A stretch of 64,000 bases of DNA from Anthoceros angustus (lineage: Eukaryota > Streptophyta > Anthocerotopsida > Anthocerotales > Anthocerotaceae): the NCBI GenBank assembly GCA_010909165.1, contig VJWM01000187.1, positions 62,001 through 126,000 on the forward strand, given 5' to 3'. The stretch's first letter is position 1, and each line of letters begins with the position of its first letter. The position numbers and the translations under genes are program-made. Positions 45,748-58,300 of this stretch are shown here, piece by piece. The notes beneath the pieces were generated by a model. It had not been told where the DNA came from and made no database searches. It saw only the letters and a list, made by a program, of their open reading frames with translations.

Positions 45748-48700
45748 TCACGGCCGACCCTTACAACTACAACCACCACTTGCGAATCGATGCACACGGT
45801 ACCCATCCCTTACAACAATGTCTCTCTGCTCAAGCCTTGACATGATCTCCGTGGAACTATGGCAGTCACTGCACATGCGTAGATTCTTCGTTACCACCAG
45901 AGGTGTCCCACCCGGAGTGTTCAACAGACCAAACGCCAGCGCCAGCTTCTCAGCATGCCCACAAAGCGCATCTTCCTTTTCCTTCTCACCCAGTGGCTTC
46001 AACACCAACTTTGTCTGAGGTACGTGGCCTCCTTCCTGCTTTAGACGAGCATTTGTGCTCTCCACCTTAAGCACAATATCCTCTCTCCGTTCTCCAACCA
46101 AGAATCTATGTACCTGCTTATTCACCTCAATGGTTGCCACGGCAGGTTTCTTGTTAGCTCCTGCTAACATTCTCTGTGCTTCGATCCTATCTGCATCTCT
46201 CCACCTACCCGCATCTGCAAAGGCATTGGCCATGAGCACATGTGCAGACGTGTTTAGAGGGTCCAGCCTAACAATGCTTTCAAAACACCACATCGCCCTC
46301 TCTATATCCCCGTGACTTTTGCAAGCATTCAACAAAGCCGTCAAGCCCACAACATTACTTTGGCCCCCGCATGATAATAGCATCTTCTCAGCCTCATCTA
46401 AATGGCCCGCACGCCCAAGAAGATCAACCATGCAGGTGTAATGCTCAATAGTAGGTTTGATGCCATGCTGTTCAGCCATGGAATCAAAGTGCTTGCGACC
46501 CTCATGGACCAGTCCCCCATGACTGCATGCTACTAGAAGGCAAGTAAAAGTAGCATCATCAGGCTCAATCCCGGCAACTAACATCTCCTCAAAACAAGCT
46601 AGTGCCTTGTGACCTTCATCACAAGTACCATACCCAGATATCAGGGCATTCCATGTCACCACATCCTTTGTGGCCATGCTGTCAAAAACCTGGCGTGCAT
46701 CTTCCAGTTCACCACATTTTGCATACATGTCCACCAGGCAGTTGCCCACATCCAGCAGTCCTCTTTCACAATCTGTGAGTGCAGCTGCCTGCCCTTCTGT
46801 AAGGCACCAGTGCTTGCACAGGCCTTCAGAAGGCAAGCAAAAGTAACATGGTCAGCCAAAATGAGGCCCTCCTCCTCCATTTGTCCATACACAAGCGCCT
46901 CTTGGCGAGTCCTTGCTGTGCATACCCAGCAATCAGGGCATTCCATGTCACCACATCCTTTGTGTCAAAAACCTGGCGTGCATCTTCCAGTTCACCACAT
47001 TTTGCATACATGTCCACCAGGCAGGTGCCCACCACTATGTCATCCAGCAGTCCTCTTTCAACAATCTGAGTGCAGCTGCCTGCCCTTCTGTAAGGCACCA
47101 GTGCTTGCACAGGCCTTCAGAAGGCAAGCAAAAGTAACATGGTCAGCCAAAATGAGGCCCTCCTCCTCCATTTGTCCATACAAAGCAAGAGCCTCTTGGC
47201 CGAGTCCTTGCTGTGCAAACCCAGCTATCAGGGCATTCCATGTCACCACATCCTTTGTGGCCAAGCTGTCAAAAACCTGGCGTGCATCTTCCAGTTCACC
47301 ACATTTTGCATACATGTCCACCAGGCAGGTGCCCACCACTACGTTATCCAGCAGTCCTCTTTCCACAATCTGTGAGTGCAGCTGCCTGCCCTTCTGTAAG
47401 GCACCAGTGCTTGCACAGGCCTTCAGAAGGCAAGCAAAAGTAACATGGTCAGCCAAAATCAGGCCCTCCTCCATTTGTCCATACACAAGCGCCTCTTGGC
47501 GAGTCCTTGCTGTGCATACCCAGCAATCAGGGCATTCCATGTCACCACATCCTTTGTGGCCATGCTGTCAAAAACCTGGCGTGCATCTTCCAGTTCACCA
47601 CATTTTGCATACATGTCCACCAGGCAGTGCCCAACACTACTTTATCCAGCAGTCCCACAATCTGAGTGCAGCTGCCTGCCCTTCTGTAAGGCACCAGTGC
47701 TTGCACAGGCCTTCAGAAGGCAAGCAAAAGTAACATGGTCAGCCAAAATGAGGCCTGCTCCATTTGTCCATACACAACAAGCGCCTCTTGGCGAGTCCTT
47801 GCTGTGCATACCCAGCTATCAGGGCATTCCATGTCACCACATCCTTTGTGCTGTCAAAAACCTGGCGTGCATCTTCCAGTTCACCATTTTGCATACATGT
47901 CCACCAGGCAGGTGCCCACCACTATGTCATCCAGCAGTCCTCTTTCAACAATCTGAGTGCAGCTGCCTGCCCTTCTGTAAGGCACCAGTGCTTGCACAGG
48001 CCTTCAGAAGGCAAGCAAAAGTAACATGGTCAGCCAAAATGAGGCCCTCCTGCTCCATTTGTCCATACAAACAAGCGCCTCTGTCCGAGTCCTTTGTGCA
48101 TACCCAAATCAGCTCCATGTCACCACATCCTTTGGCCAAGCTGTCAAAAACCTGGCGTGCATCTTCCAGTTCACCACATTTTGCATACATGTCCACCAGG
48201 CAGGTGCCCACCACTTTATCCAGCAGTCCTTTCCACAATCTGCAGCTGCCTGCCCTTCTGTAAGGCACCAGTGCTTGCACAGGCCTTCAGAAGGCAAGCA
48301 AAAGTAACATGGTCAGCCAAAATAAGGCCCGCCTCCATTTGTCCATACACATTTGAGTCCTTGCATACCCAGCATCAGAGCATTCCATGTCACCACATCT
48401 TGTGCTGTCCCTGGCGTGCATCTTCCAGTTCACCACAGCATACCCAGATATCAGGGCATTCCATGTCACCACATCCTTTTGGCATGCTGTCAAAAACCTG
48501 GCGTGCATCTTCCAGTTCACCACATTTTGCATACATGTCCACCAGGCAGGTGCCCACACTACGTCATCCAGCAGTCCTCTTTTGACCATCTGTGAGTGCA
48601 GCTCCCTGCCCTTCTGTAAGGCATGCGCACCAGTGCTTGCACAGGCCTTCAGAAGGCAAGCAAAAGTAACATGGTCAGCCAAAAGCAGCCCTCCTGCTCC

Positions 48701-49856
48701 ATTTGTCCATACACAACAAGCGCCTCTTGGCCGAGCCCTTGCTTGCATACCCAGCAATCAGGGCATTCCATGTCACCACATCCTTTGTGGCCATGCTGTC
48801 AAAAACCTGGCGTGCATCTTTCAGTTCGCCACATTTTGCGTACATGTCCACTAGGGAGTTGCCAACAAACAAGTTAGCAGCAATGCCACTGTTCAACACA
48901 TGACAGTGCACTTCTCTGCCAGATTCCAAGTCAGCGGCGAATGCGCAAGCTTGAAGGGCAGCTACAAAGACATGAGCATCCGCCTTCACTCCTGACCTAC
49001 GCATCTCATAGTACAGTTGTATGGCCTTCTTAGGTTTCCCATGCTTAGCGTACGCGGAGATTATGGAAAACCACATGAAGGCATCTGGTTTGCCCACCCT
49101 GCTGAGCACATGCATGGCCTCCTCTAGCCTACCTCCACATGCATACATGCGCAAGATATGGTTCCCCAAGTACGCATCCGACTCGTACCCAAGTTTGACA
49201 CTGAGATCATGAACTCGTCGCCCCAAAATCAAATCCTTCTTAGCTGTACACAGTTTCAGCACAGTATAAAACAGAGCCGGAGAAATAGCAGAGCCTATCT
49301 GCGCCAGAGATTCCAGCGCTCCAACGGCCTCGGAAAGCTTCCCATGCTGACATAACGTGCTCACGGTTACAGCCGTTACGACGCCCATTTCCGGACCTGC
49401 ACGCCTGTCAAGTCCAGGCTTATTAGGAGAGCTGGATTCCGCAGGAGAGGCACCAATACCCATCTCCATATCCAAGGAAATGAGCCGCTCATCAACCCAA
49501 GCTGGCTTGAACATGTTGTTTAACCACAGCACCTCGCCGGACCCCTTACGCCGGAAGTCAGGCGAACGGGAGCTCTTCTTATCTCGTCTGTTGTCCCACC
49601 ACATGGTAGGGTCCAGGAAAAATTGTTTCCACAAGTGCTCCTGCTCCTGGCAACTACCATCGCTGGAAAACCTGTCCCAACCCACACATGTTTTCGGAGG
49701 TGGAAGTGCTGGGCTCCTTACACTGCTGCACCTGGAGGCTTTGTTTGCCAGGGGTAGACTCCCTAAGATGAGGTGGGCCGGAGCTCCTGGTAGAATCCCT
49801 GTATACACACCAATTTGTTGGATCCACAGCGGGTCCGGTTGCCATACTGTGGCCAT
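45748..49856 (-). pseudogene. PPR gene with DYW:KP (GRP-ending) domain, copy KP2; middle array frameshifted
   Basis: 49856-48690 is open: leader rich in Ser/Pro, a longer N-terminal region, then L-S-P-L-S modules to [10 protein letters not shown], where a small deletion breaks the frame. 48690-46700 holds about seven modules of nominal 303 bp (101 codons, one P-L-S triplet), each with small indels, so frames change repeatedly. From about 46735 to 45748 the frame is open: last S motif, P2-L2-S2 (IEHYTCMVDLLGRAGHLDEA), E1, E2, NKKPAVATIEVNKQVHRF (Lys-Pro where ordinary editors have the PG box), GHAEKLALAFGL, CSDCH, and the end HRFASGGCSCKGRP, stop. The deaminase HxE and zinc ligands are intact. 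As with KP1, the C-terminal unit (about 330 residues) could be expressed alone. Confidence 0.82.
46640..48860 (-). repeat. array of decayed ~303-bp PPR triplet modules
   Basis: The marker TGCATACATGTCCACCAGGC recurs at about 46720, 47003, 47305, 47608, 47890, 48182 and 48530, with a variant at 48835. Spacing is 280-350 bp. Copies are almost identical except for small deletions at short direct repeats. Confidence 0.9.
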
Positions 49857-52337
49857 CCTTCAGGAACCGCTGTCGGACGATCAGTCTAACGACGTCCCAT
49901 GGCGGAACGCCCAGGGACTGTGCTTGACCAGACCACACTGAAGCCTCGAGGCTGTAGACGGCTTTCTATTTAGTACCCAGGTGTTGTTTCATTTAAACTA
50001 ACTACCCCATCTCTAGTGATCGATATCCTTCACATCAGTTATTCTGTCGCCGTGGCCCGTTGGCTGTTCCGTTAACTTGACCCGTTAAGGCGTTCCGTTT
50101 CCGTGCACCGAAATGGTGTTCCGTTTACAATGGCCCGTTACAGTGTTACAGCAAGAATGGCATGTTAAATAAGTAAACGCAAATTCATATGACTCCACGA
50201 TGCATAGACAGGTTAGCACTTTGCATGGGCATCATTCACTATCTCTCCTTGGGAATAGTGAAAAATCTCTCAGGTCTTTTGCTTCGTCATAGGCAGCAAG
50301 CAAATACACGCAGTCATAGGGTGCTCCTGGTCACACAACTTTGGACTAAAATGTCTTGTGTCCTGGCAAGCTTGTTGTGTGAGTTGATCCCACCGGGCTC
50401 CACGATGTGAGACGAGGGCTAGGAAGTGCACAACATCGGCAGTCACGATGGCAAGGCACACACATAGAGCTCCACGATGTGAGACGAGGGCTAGGAAGTG
50501 CACAGCATCGGCAGTCACGATGGCAAGGCACACACATAGTGATCAGCTGCTAGTTGGTGGGCATGGGACATGGCGTACCAAAGACAACAATGACTTCGTT
50601 AGTTTATAGGAGAGTTGTGAGACGAGGAGCACCCTATGATTGCATGCAGGATGCAATGCAGAGTTTGTCCCTTGCACCTAAAAAGGCACGCCTACAGTAC
50701 CGGCCATGCCCAACTGACAAGGTACTCCAAAGTGGCATCTGTTTGCCCCTCACACACCACAATGACATAGCCAGCCAGCTAATACTCAATGAACATCAAA
50801 ACAAAATGTGTATTTGGAGCCATGCTCTTGTACGGGCCTTTTTCTCATTTCATATCGATTTCATTCTTGTAGCTCAAGTTCACAAATTCCCTAGATGCCA
50901 CCTTCAGAATACTAGGAGTCACTTTTGTTGAGAGCCTTTCAATCTCTATCGTCTTATATACAGGCAGCATGACACATTCCGCAATGCTGGCCTCCTATGC
51001 TAAGCTTAAAGCACTTCTCTAACGTGATTATGTGCTTCTACTTAACAGGCCAAGTGTTGCTGTTGACCAAACTTCAGAGTTTGCCAATGGTTACATGCTC
51101 ACCAAACTTCAGAGTTTGCCAATGGTTACATCTACAGCAAGTTCAAGTATGACTAACTCTAGACACAATCCATCCGAAATGCTCGATATGGTCATGCAGA
51201 GTACCTAGGCATCCATTCATAGTCTGTTGTCAAACTCACCTTGCGACAGCGGTCCCTGAACCATGGTCACAATAGGGCAACCAGACCACAATAAAAAGGC
51301 ACCGGCCAATACGATTTTCAAGACGGCAAATGAACGTGAGAAATGCTGCATCATGGAGCCCAGTGGTAGGTAGACCCTTTTATTTACCCAACTACAATAG
51401 GTTAAGAGCAGTTAGTAATTTCTAAATAGACTATCACAGGGGCTAGTCCCCAAGGCTGGGGTTGTTTCCCAACGCCTTCATATAGACGAGAGATCCATCT
51501 ATGAAGTTCTATAAAGTCTTTACAATACATCTTTAGTTCATATTTATAAACCTATTTGATTTTTATAAATATATCTTATATATAAAAATGCATGGCACAG
51601 GCGCGTTGGAAAGTAGAAGCTACTTGACACGGGCGAATTTGCACCGGCAAATTCACACCAGCCTTTTTTTTCCTCTTCGATAGACGAATTGTCACTAAAA
51701 ATCCACATTATTATCCGTAAAATTCAGAATGAGAAATTGAAATTCCTCTTTCCGGATACCATGACAAGGGCAGTTGGCCGTTGGGATAGCAATCGGTGCT
51801 TCGTTGAAACATTTTAGGTTTTTGAAACGCGGAGACATTATCGCGATATTACAATTTCCAAGGTGTGGGTTCGTCACGTCCCTTGCGAGGCGACCATACC
51901 ATAGGGTAGGTCATGTCTGCCTTTTCTTTTTTTGGCGACAATCGGCATGGGAATATGGTTTGATTTCAAGACTTGATATTTGGTGAGATCGTCCGTTAGG
52001 TCAGTGCATGTTGTACATTGTACAAGACGCGCAAATGTTTGTTTCCATGCTGACAGAGATGTGACGTCCTACAAAAATGCTCGGATTTGATGCCAAGTTG
52101 CCCGGCATTTTGAGCACCTAGCTGAGTTCTTGTCAGTGTAGTATATGCGGGATCCTTGGTGGATGCTCGTACAGCGGATGACTTTTCATGCGGAGCAGAA
52201 GGTCTGCATCCAGCGACATCGGTACATGTGTACAGTTATGATCTGTTTCTCTCAGTTGTTGACAATATTTTCTTGATTTTGCTGGGCAGATTAGTGTAGG
52301 CAGGAAGGTTGTAAAGTAGAGTTCCAAGAGGGAGGAC
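49857..52337. other. intergenic region between KP2 and the giant GTPase gene
   Basis: No gene supported. Contains a 72-bp direct duplication at 50397 and a 35-bp one near 51067-51130. AT-rich from 51380 on. The last 300 bp should hold the promoter of the GTPase gene; no clear TATA was chosen. Confidence 0.5.
50397..50540. repeat. 72-bp tandem duplication
   Basis: GCTCCACGATGTGAGACGAG starts at 50397 and 50469; the copies differ by about one base. Confidence 0.9.
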
Positions 52338-55300
52338 ATGGGAGGAGGGGAGGACTTGTGTCTTGTGGAAGAATTTTCCCGGTGGCCTGGTGCACAAGAC
52401 TGCGGAGCTGTAGAGTTAGTTGAGAACGAGGAGAAGGGCGATGTATGGACAATATTGTCGTCTCCGTCGGCACAGACGGAAGGCACAACGCTGGCTGTTT
52501 CAGTCTCTGGAGATATCATAGAGGTGGAATGTATTTCGACGCCCTTGGAGTGCGCCTCTCCGTCTTTACAGATGGAAGACACAACGTTCGCTGTTTCAGT
52601 CTCTGGAGACATCTTAGAGGTGGAATGTGTTTCGACGCCCTTGGAGTGTGCGTCAAAGGCAGACTTGGACCATGACACCGCCTCACTTGGCATTAACTTA
52701 CTTGAACCTGGATCTGACGTGGCCTATGATACAAATGTGGTTTTACCCTCTGAATCAGTTCGTACTCAGGCTGAGATGCAGACGCGGGTGTGTGTTCACA
52801 GGGAAGAGGAAATACTAATTGGCGGTTCACAAGATGGGCACGTGACAAGCTCTGACCCCGAGCTTGTGCCTGAAAAGCTAGAGCATGCCTGTGTTAGTGG
52901 TGTTGAAACAAGACTGTACAATCTGATGCAGATCAAGGCTGATAGGGTAGATACAAGCTTGGTGGAGAAAATGCTTGTTTCTCCAGACCAGATCGTTGAA
53001 TTATGCAACGGTATCTTGGAAAAGTCGGCATCTTCTCAGGATGCAACAATCAACCTGGACTTTGACTCCCTCAACGGAGCTGCCCTGCATGTGGTTGGCC
53101 TCTATGGGAGCAAGGTGGTGCTCACTGGTATGCTTGAGAAACTCAAGCTTCTTGATGAAACCCTTGCAAGGTTGATGACCTCTGACGGGCTGGAGACAGG
53201 CCTATACGGAATTCATCACGGCAGTACGTTCTACGTATTTTATTGGCACCATGGGCAATGCCTCCAACCAGCCTCTAAGCAGTGTTGCAATTTCATCAGA
53301 TATGTGGCTGACCTGTGTGAGACGGTTTATGTCTGCCTCGACGCCACGGCACTGGATGCCTCCCACTTATCTGTTGCCGGGGGCATGAAACTGAAGAAAA
53401 AGCAGAGAACTCAAAGGTTGCAGGTGGCTATAGTCAAAGATTCAGAGAACGCGTTGAGTCTGCACCCAGGGTTTGATGTTCACCCAAAGCTTCCAGGTTA
53501 TGCCCAAGACAGGACTCCTGTGATGCTGAAGCTCTGTGAAGGGAGGCAGCGTGCTGCATTGCTGTACCCAGTCTTTCATCAATCGCAACAGATCCAGCGT
53601 TCTGTCTCCACAACTGTTAAAACAGAGAAGCTGCGTGAGGCTGTGAGGGACTGGTTGACCAATAACAACGTCGATATAAGCCGACTTTCAAAGCAGGAGT
53701 TGTCATTGTTTCTTCAGCATGCTGGTCTGCAGGAAAGTATAGATTACTGCAAGCTGCTCAAGGAAGCCAGTTGTAGAAGAACTGCTGACCAGCACCTGGC
53801 TGGTGAGGTGGGCACACTAGTACAGGAACAACAGCGACTGATCGGGGACATTCTTGTGAGCTGTTTGGAAGCATATCGGGTAATTCACTATCTTGATGAA
53901 GAAAAAGCACTAAGGCAAAGCTCACTACAAAAAAGGGAAGAATATGCCGATGACGACGTTTCTTCTCCCCCAGGACTCCATCCTTGGGGAGAAAGCACTG
54001 CTTCAGATCTTCTCGACCACGCAGGTGCCCAGCTTTTCGACGCTTGGGCAGGAAGTGAGAAGCAGCCTGATGCAACGGACTTACCCTCGGCTGTGGTCTT
54101 TGTGGGCTCTCAAGTGATTGTTGAGTCTGTAGATATTAGTCTCCCTCTCCTATGGGCAGAGGGTAACCTGTTTGTTGTGGAAGCTGCTGAGGGAAGCCGT
54201 GCAGGTCCTATTCTCCTAAAGCAGGACTTCGTGTTGACTAATACAGGTGAGAACATCAGCCACAGAGTAGTTGTAGAGGCCCCTGAAAGAGATTGCCCAG
54301 AAGGTCCTGTACCTACATCTCGGTCTCTGCGGTGCAAGGTAAGAGGAGGTGAGGACAATTCCTGCCATCTCATACAGCTCAAGGTGGTGGGGCATTCAGG
54401 GATCGTGAAATGGATTAAGGCATCCATCAACATTGATGTGTCCAACCTCTTGGAGAGATCAAAGAAGCTAGCCTACTTGACGTTGGGTGCTGACGACGTT
54501 CCTCGTGCCGTATCCGAAGCCTTGGTTCGAGAAGCTCGGGAAATCATGGATTCTGCTGATGCGCTGAACCTCTTCAGTCGACATTTCTCAGATGAGAGAC
54601 TCAGTGATCTGCTAGAAAACACCGCCTTTGAGTCCCAAGCGCAGTACGCCCTCGTCGCCGTGGAAGCTCGAGAAGCCGTCAGAGCTGCATACACGCGAGC
54701 CTGGTTCGATACTAATCTCAGGATTACGAGGGCAGCGAAGAGATGCATTCAGCCATCTCTGCGGGCCAGAATGCAATTTCAGAAGCAGCAAGCCACCTCC
54801 TCTTTGCTGAAGTCGCTGGATGAAGAGGAGTCAAAGTTCTTAGACTCAGTTGACAAATTGAAGCTGTGCTCACAGGCAGGAAGGCCAAGCCTCACCATAA
54901 CAACCTGTTCGCCAGCCAGGAAGACTGATACCGTCAAGTATGCCCAGAAGAGAGGCCTTGTGACCTTGGCTTTGGAATACACCTGTGAGGTCACTCAGCC
55001 CGAGCGAATAACATGGAATGTGATTGAACTCACCCCAATGAAGAAAGATCTTGACAAACTGACTGTTAAAGAGGACGTTATTGTGCCCAAGTGTTCTCCA
55101 CCTACCAAGTTGATCAACGTGGATGCAAGCTCTGAGACAGTCCTGCTTGTAGTGCTTATCAAAACAGGTGAAGTCCTGGTGGTGGTCAAAGATACAAATG
55201 ATTCAACTGTGAGCGTCTATGTGACCAGGAAGATGGGTTCTGAGATGACACCTGCCAACCTGGTCAAATTGTTCAGAAGAGGCTGTGACCTGGTAGCTTA

Positions 55301-58300
55301 CGATGAATGCCTGGAATATTTGGCTCTGTATGACAAGACTTCGAGTAAGATCAGCATCTTCAGATTCTGTGACTCCTTTCGGAAGCTGCACTGGGTGGAC
55401 CATGATTTGCTGCTGTCTGAGTACACCGGAAGCAGGAATCTCACTGCTTTGATGTTCATTCCGGACAAGAGGGCCCTTATTCTCATAGATGATGCACTAA
55501 AAGTACGAGTCTTGGAGTTCGAAGGTGCTACCGTGATCAGACCCAGAGCCATTTGCCTTCCAGGTCCATTTGCACTTGCCAAGGTCTCGATGGATGGATC
55601 GTGCCTTCTCGTCTTCCACGGACCTGGTAGTCAGGATGGTGACGCTGCGGAACCTGACGAGGTTTCTAGTTTGGATGTGTACTTTCTGGACGACAGTATG
55701 GCGAGTCTGAAGAGCATCCAACTTGAGCACTCTATGCTGGGCACTGCCAGAATAGATGCCGCTCTTGTAGCATTTGGTGCTCAGCTACATCTTATTTTGC
55801 TTGATACGTCAGATCCAGCCAGAGGACTGCAGTCGCACATTATGAAGATCAGTCTGGCAGCTGAAGTTCGTCGGTTGCAGAAAGTGGGAAAGTTGCGATC
55901 AACAGAGCCGGAAATAACTGATGCGATTCATGCAACCTGCCCAGAGCTTGACTATGTATACCAGATATTTGACAAGTACTCAACCAGCCCTCCACTTGTG
56001 GGAAAGGTGAGAGACTTCCACCTGCATGTGGTCCTGGGAGGTAAAGGACCTGAATCCGAGACAGATGGGCTTCGAAAAAAGTGTGAGCTGTATGTGACAT
56101 CCTTGATGAACAGGCTCGAGACTGAGGAGGGCAAGAACTTTTCCAAGCTGAAATTTTCTGTGGCTTCGGGTACACGAGCCCACTATGTTGTTGGAAATGA
56201 GCTTAAGGACAGCTTGGAACCTAGGAACCTCATGGTCATGGGAGACTGGATACGGCTGCTGATTTGTTTGGTGCCCATCCAAATAGCAAGGGCAGAAAAC
56301 AACACACTCACTCCCTTGATTGACGGCCTGCAAATGTCGTCAAATCATGACTACGTTGATGCTGTGTCCCTATCCAACGGCCTCCGTTTTGGCTTATATG
56401 ATTCTGTCCTAGAAAACTGGAGACAGCCTGTGAAGGTCATATCATCCATGGGCAAGCAAAGTAGCGGCAAATCTTACCTGCTGAATCACCTCAGTGGGTC
56501 GATACTGGATGTCGCTGGAGGACGTTGCACCGATGGCATATGGATGACTATGCGGCCCTCTCCAGGCTGCCTGTACGTCCTGCTGGATTTTGAAGGATTA
56601 GGCAGCTTTGAAAGGAGTGACCAAGAGGATGTGTTACTGTCTGTCCTGAATGCTGCGGTCAGCAACATCACCATCTTCAATAAAAAGGTAACAGGCCCTG
56701 AAGCTCTGCGTTCTCGACTGATTGCATACTTCTTCACTCTGTGGACTGAAAACATTTTCACGTTCTGCAGGATTTCAATCTCGACAAAGATACGGAGGCG
56801 GTGTTTCAGCGCTTCCAGAAGGCAGTCAGCCTTGTGAAGGAGGATACCCGATTTTTCAAAGGGGTATTTTACATTGCCATCAAGGATGTGGTGTCGTCAG
56901 ATGTAGATGAGCTGAAAGACGAGTTCATCAAAAAAATAGACCTCCTACAAGGAAAGGCTGAGGAAAGCTTTCTTACAAAGATGTATGGGAGCGGCCTCGT
57001 AGTTGCTGCAATGTCCCCAATTCAGAGAAGTGAGTACCACGAAAACGTGGAGGAAATTGCAGAGGAGGTGGAAGACCTGCAAACAGGTTTTCCTAGCGGC
57101 AGACAGTTTGCCGCGGACTTGAAGCTCATCACAGCTCAAATCAGCACCAGGGACTGGTCTCCTACTGACACCAAACGAGAAGCCCTGAAACTGGATCTTC
57201 TGAGAAAACACCTCAGCACAGCCATCAACCTGGGAACTCTTTTGAAGGACACTCCTCTGACCAACCTCGACACAGACGAGGTGGTGTTGGACTTGCCCGT
57301 CAACATCGATGGCCACATATTCGACATCCCTGATGCAGGCCTGGAGCTCTTCACAGATTCTGACCAGCAAGCGCTTGGCAGCACAATCGACACTCTGAGA
57401 CCAAAATTCGAGACGGTTTGGGAGAGATCTGGGGAGAAGGACGAAGCCTGGCACAAAAGCTTCAACAATTTTCTATTAACACTGGCAAACAGACGCCGCA
57501 GTAGAGTTCTCGACTGGCTGGTTTGCAACACTGCAGAATTTGCACTGGACAGCGATGTTCAGACCCTGCGTTTGGAAGCCGCCTCCACGCTGGCTGGGCT
57601 CAAGCAAGCCCTGACTCTCTGCAGCTGCAAATGCAAGGACTGCCTCCTCTACTGTGTTCTGGGAAAGGCGCATCCCGGTGGGCATAGCTGTATGGGAAGC
57701 CATATATGTGCCAAGTCCTGTACATACTGCGTCCAGGAGGGAGGCGAGGAGCAGAAGCCATGCACGCACCCAAGCGGGCACGAAGGCGCCCATGACTGCA
57801 AAATCAGGACCCATTGCTGCGGGAAGGAATGCAGGTTCAAAGGGCAGTCTCAGAACTGCGCCCACGCTTGTGCCTTCAAGCCATACCATGTTGGAGAGCA
57901 CAGATGTAACACCAGCCACCACCTGTGTGGAGAGAAATGTTCTTTGCCATCTTGTGTGAATCTCTGCGATATTGCCCTGGACTCCGACCATGATCAGCAT
58001 AAATGCCGCGAGAAGATGTGCCCCATCACCTGCTCCATGGAGGGGTGTAAGAGAACATGCGGATCATCCGATCACTTCCACGCCCTGGAATCTGACAAAC
58101 ATCTCTGTGACCAAGAGCACGTATGTAACGCGCCGTGTGCAGCAAGAGGATGGTGTGATATACATACCGAAGTGATCCATAACCAAACCTTCAATGGCAA
58201 GAGGAGTTGTTTTGTGATTGAGCAAGTGTCGGAGCAGCATGGTGTGAGGAAGACTTGCTGCTTCCCAATTCCGGCAGGGGAGGAGCAGCATGAAGGGCCG

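Noticed and set aside
46609-47733. 374-codon plus-strand frame (and 11428-12288, 47445-48263)
   Set aside because: Antisense of PPR modules; the repeated Cys/His pattern is a shadow of the repeat.
46640-48860. CRISPR-like array of regular repeats
   Set aside because: The units are 280-350 bp and encode PPR triplets; no short repeat/unique spacer pattern.
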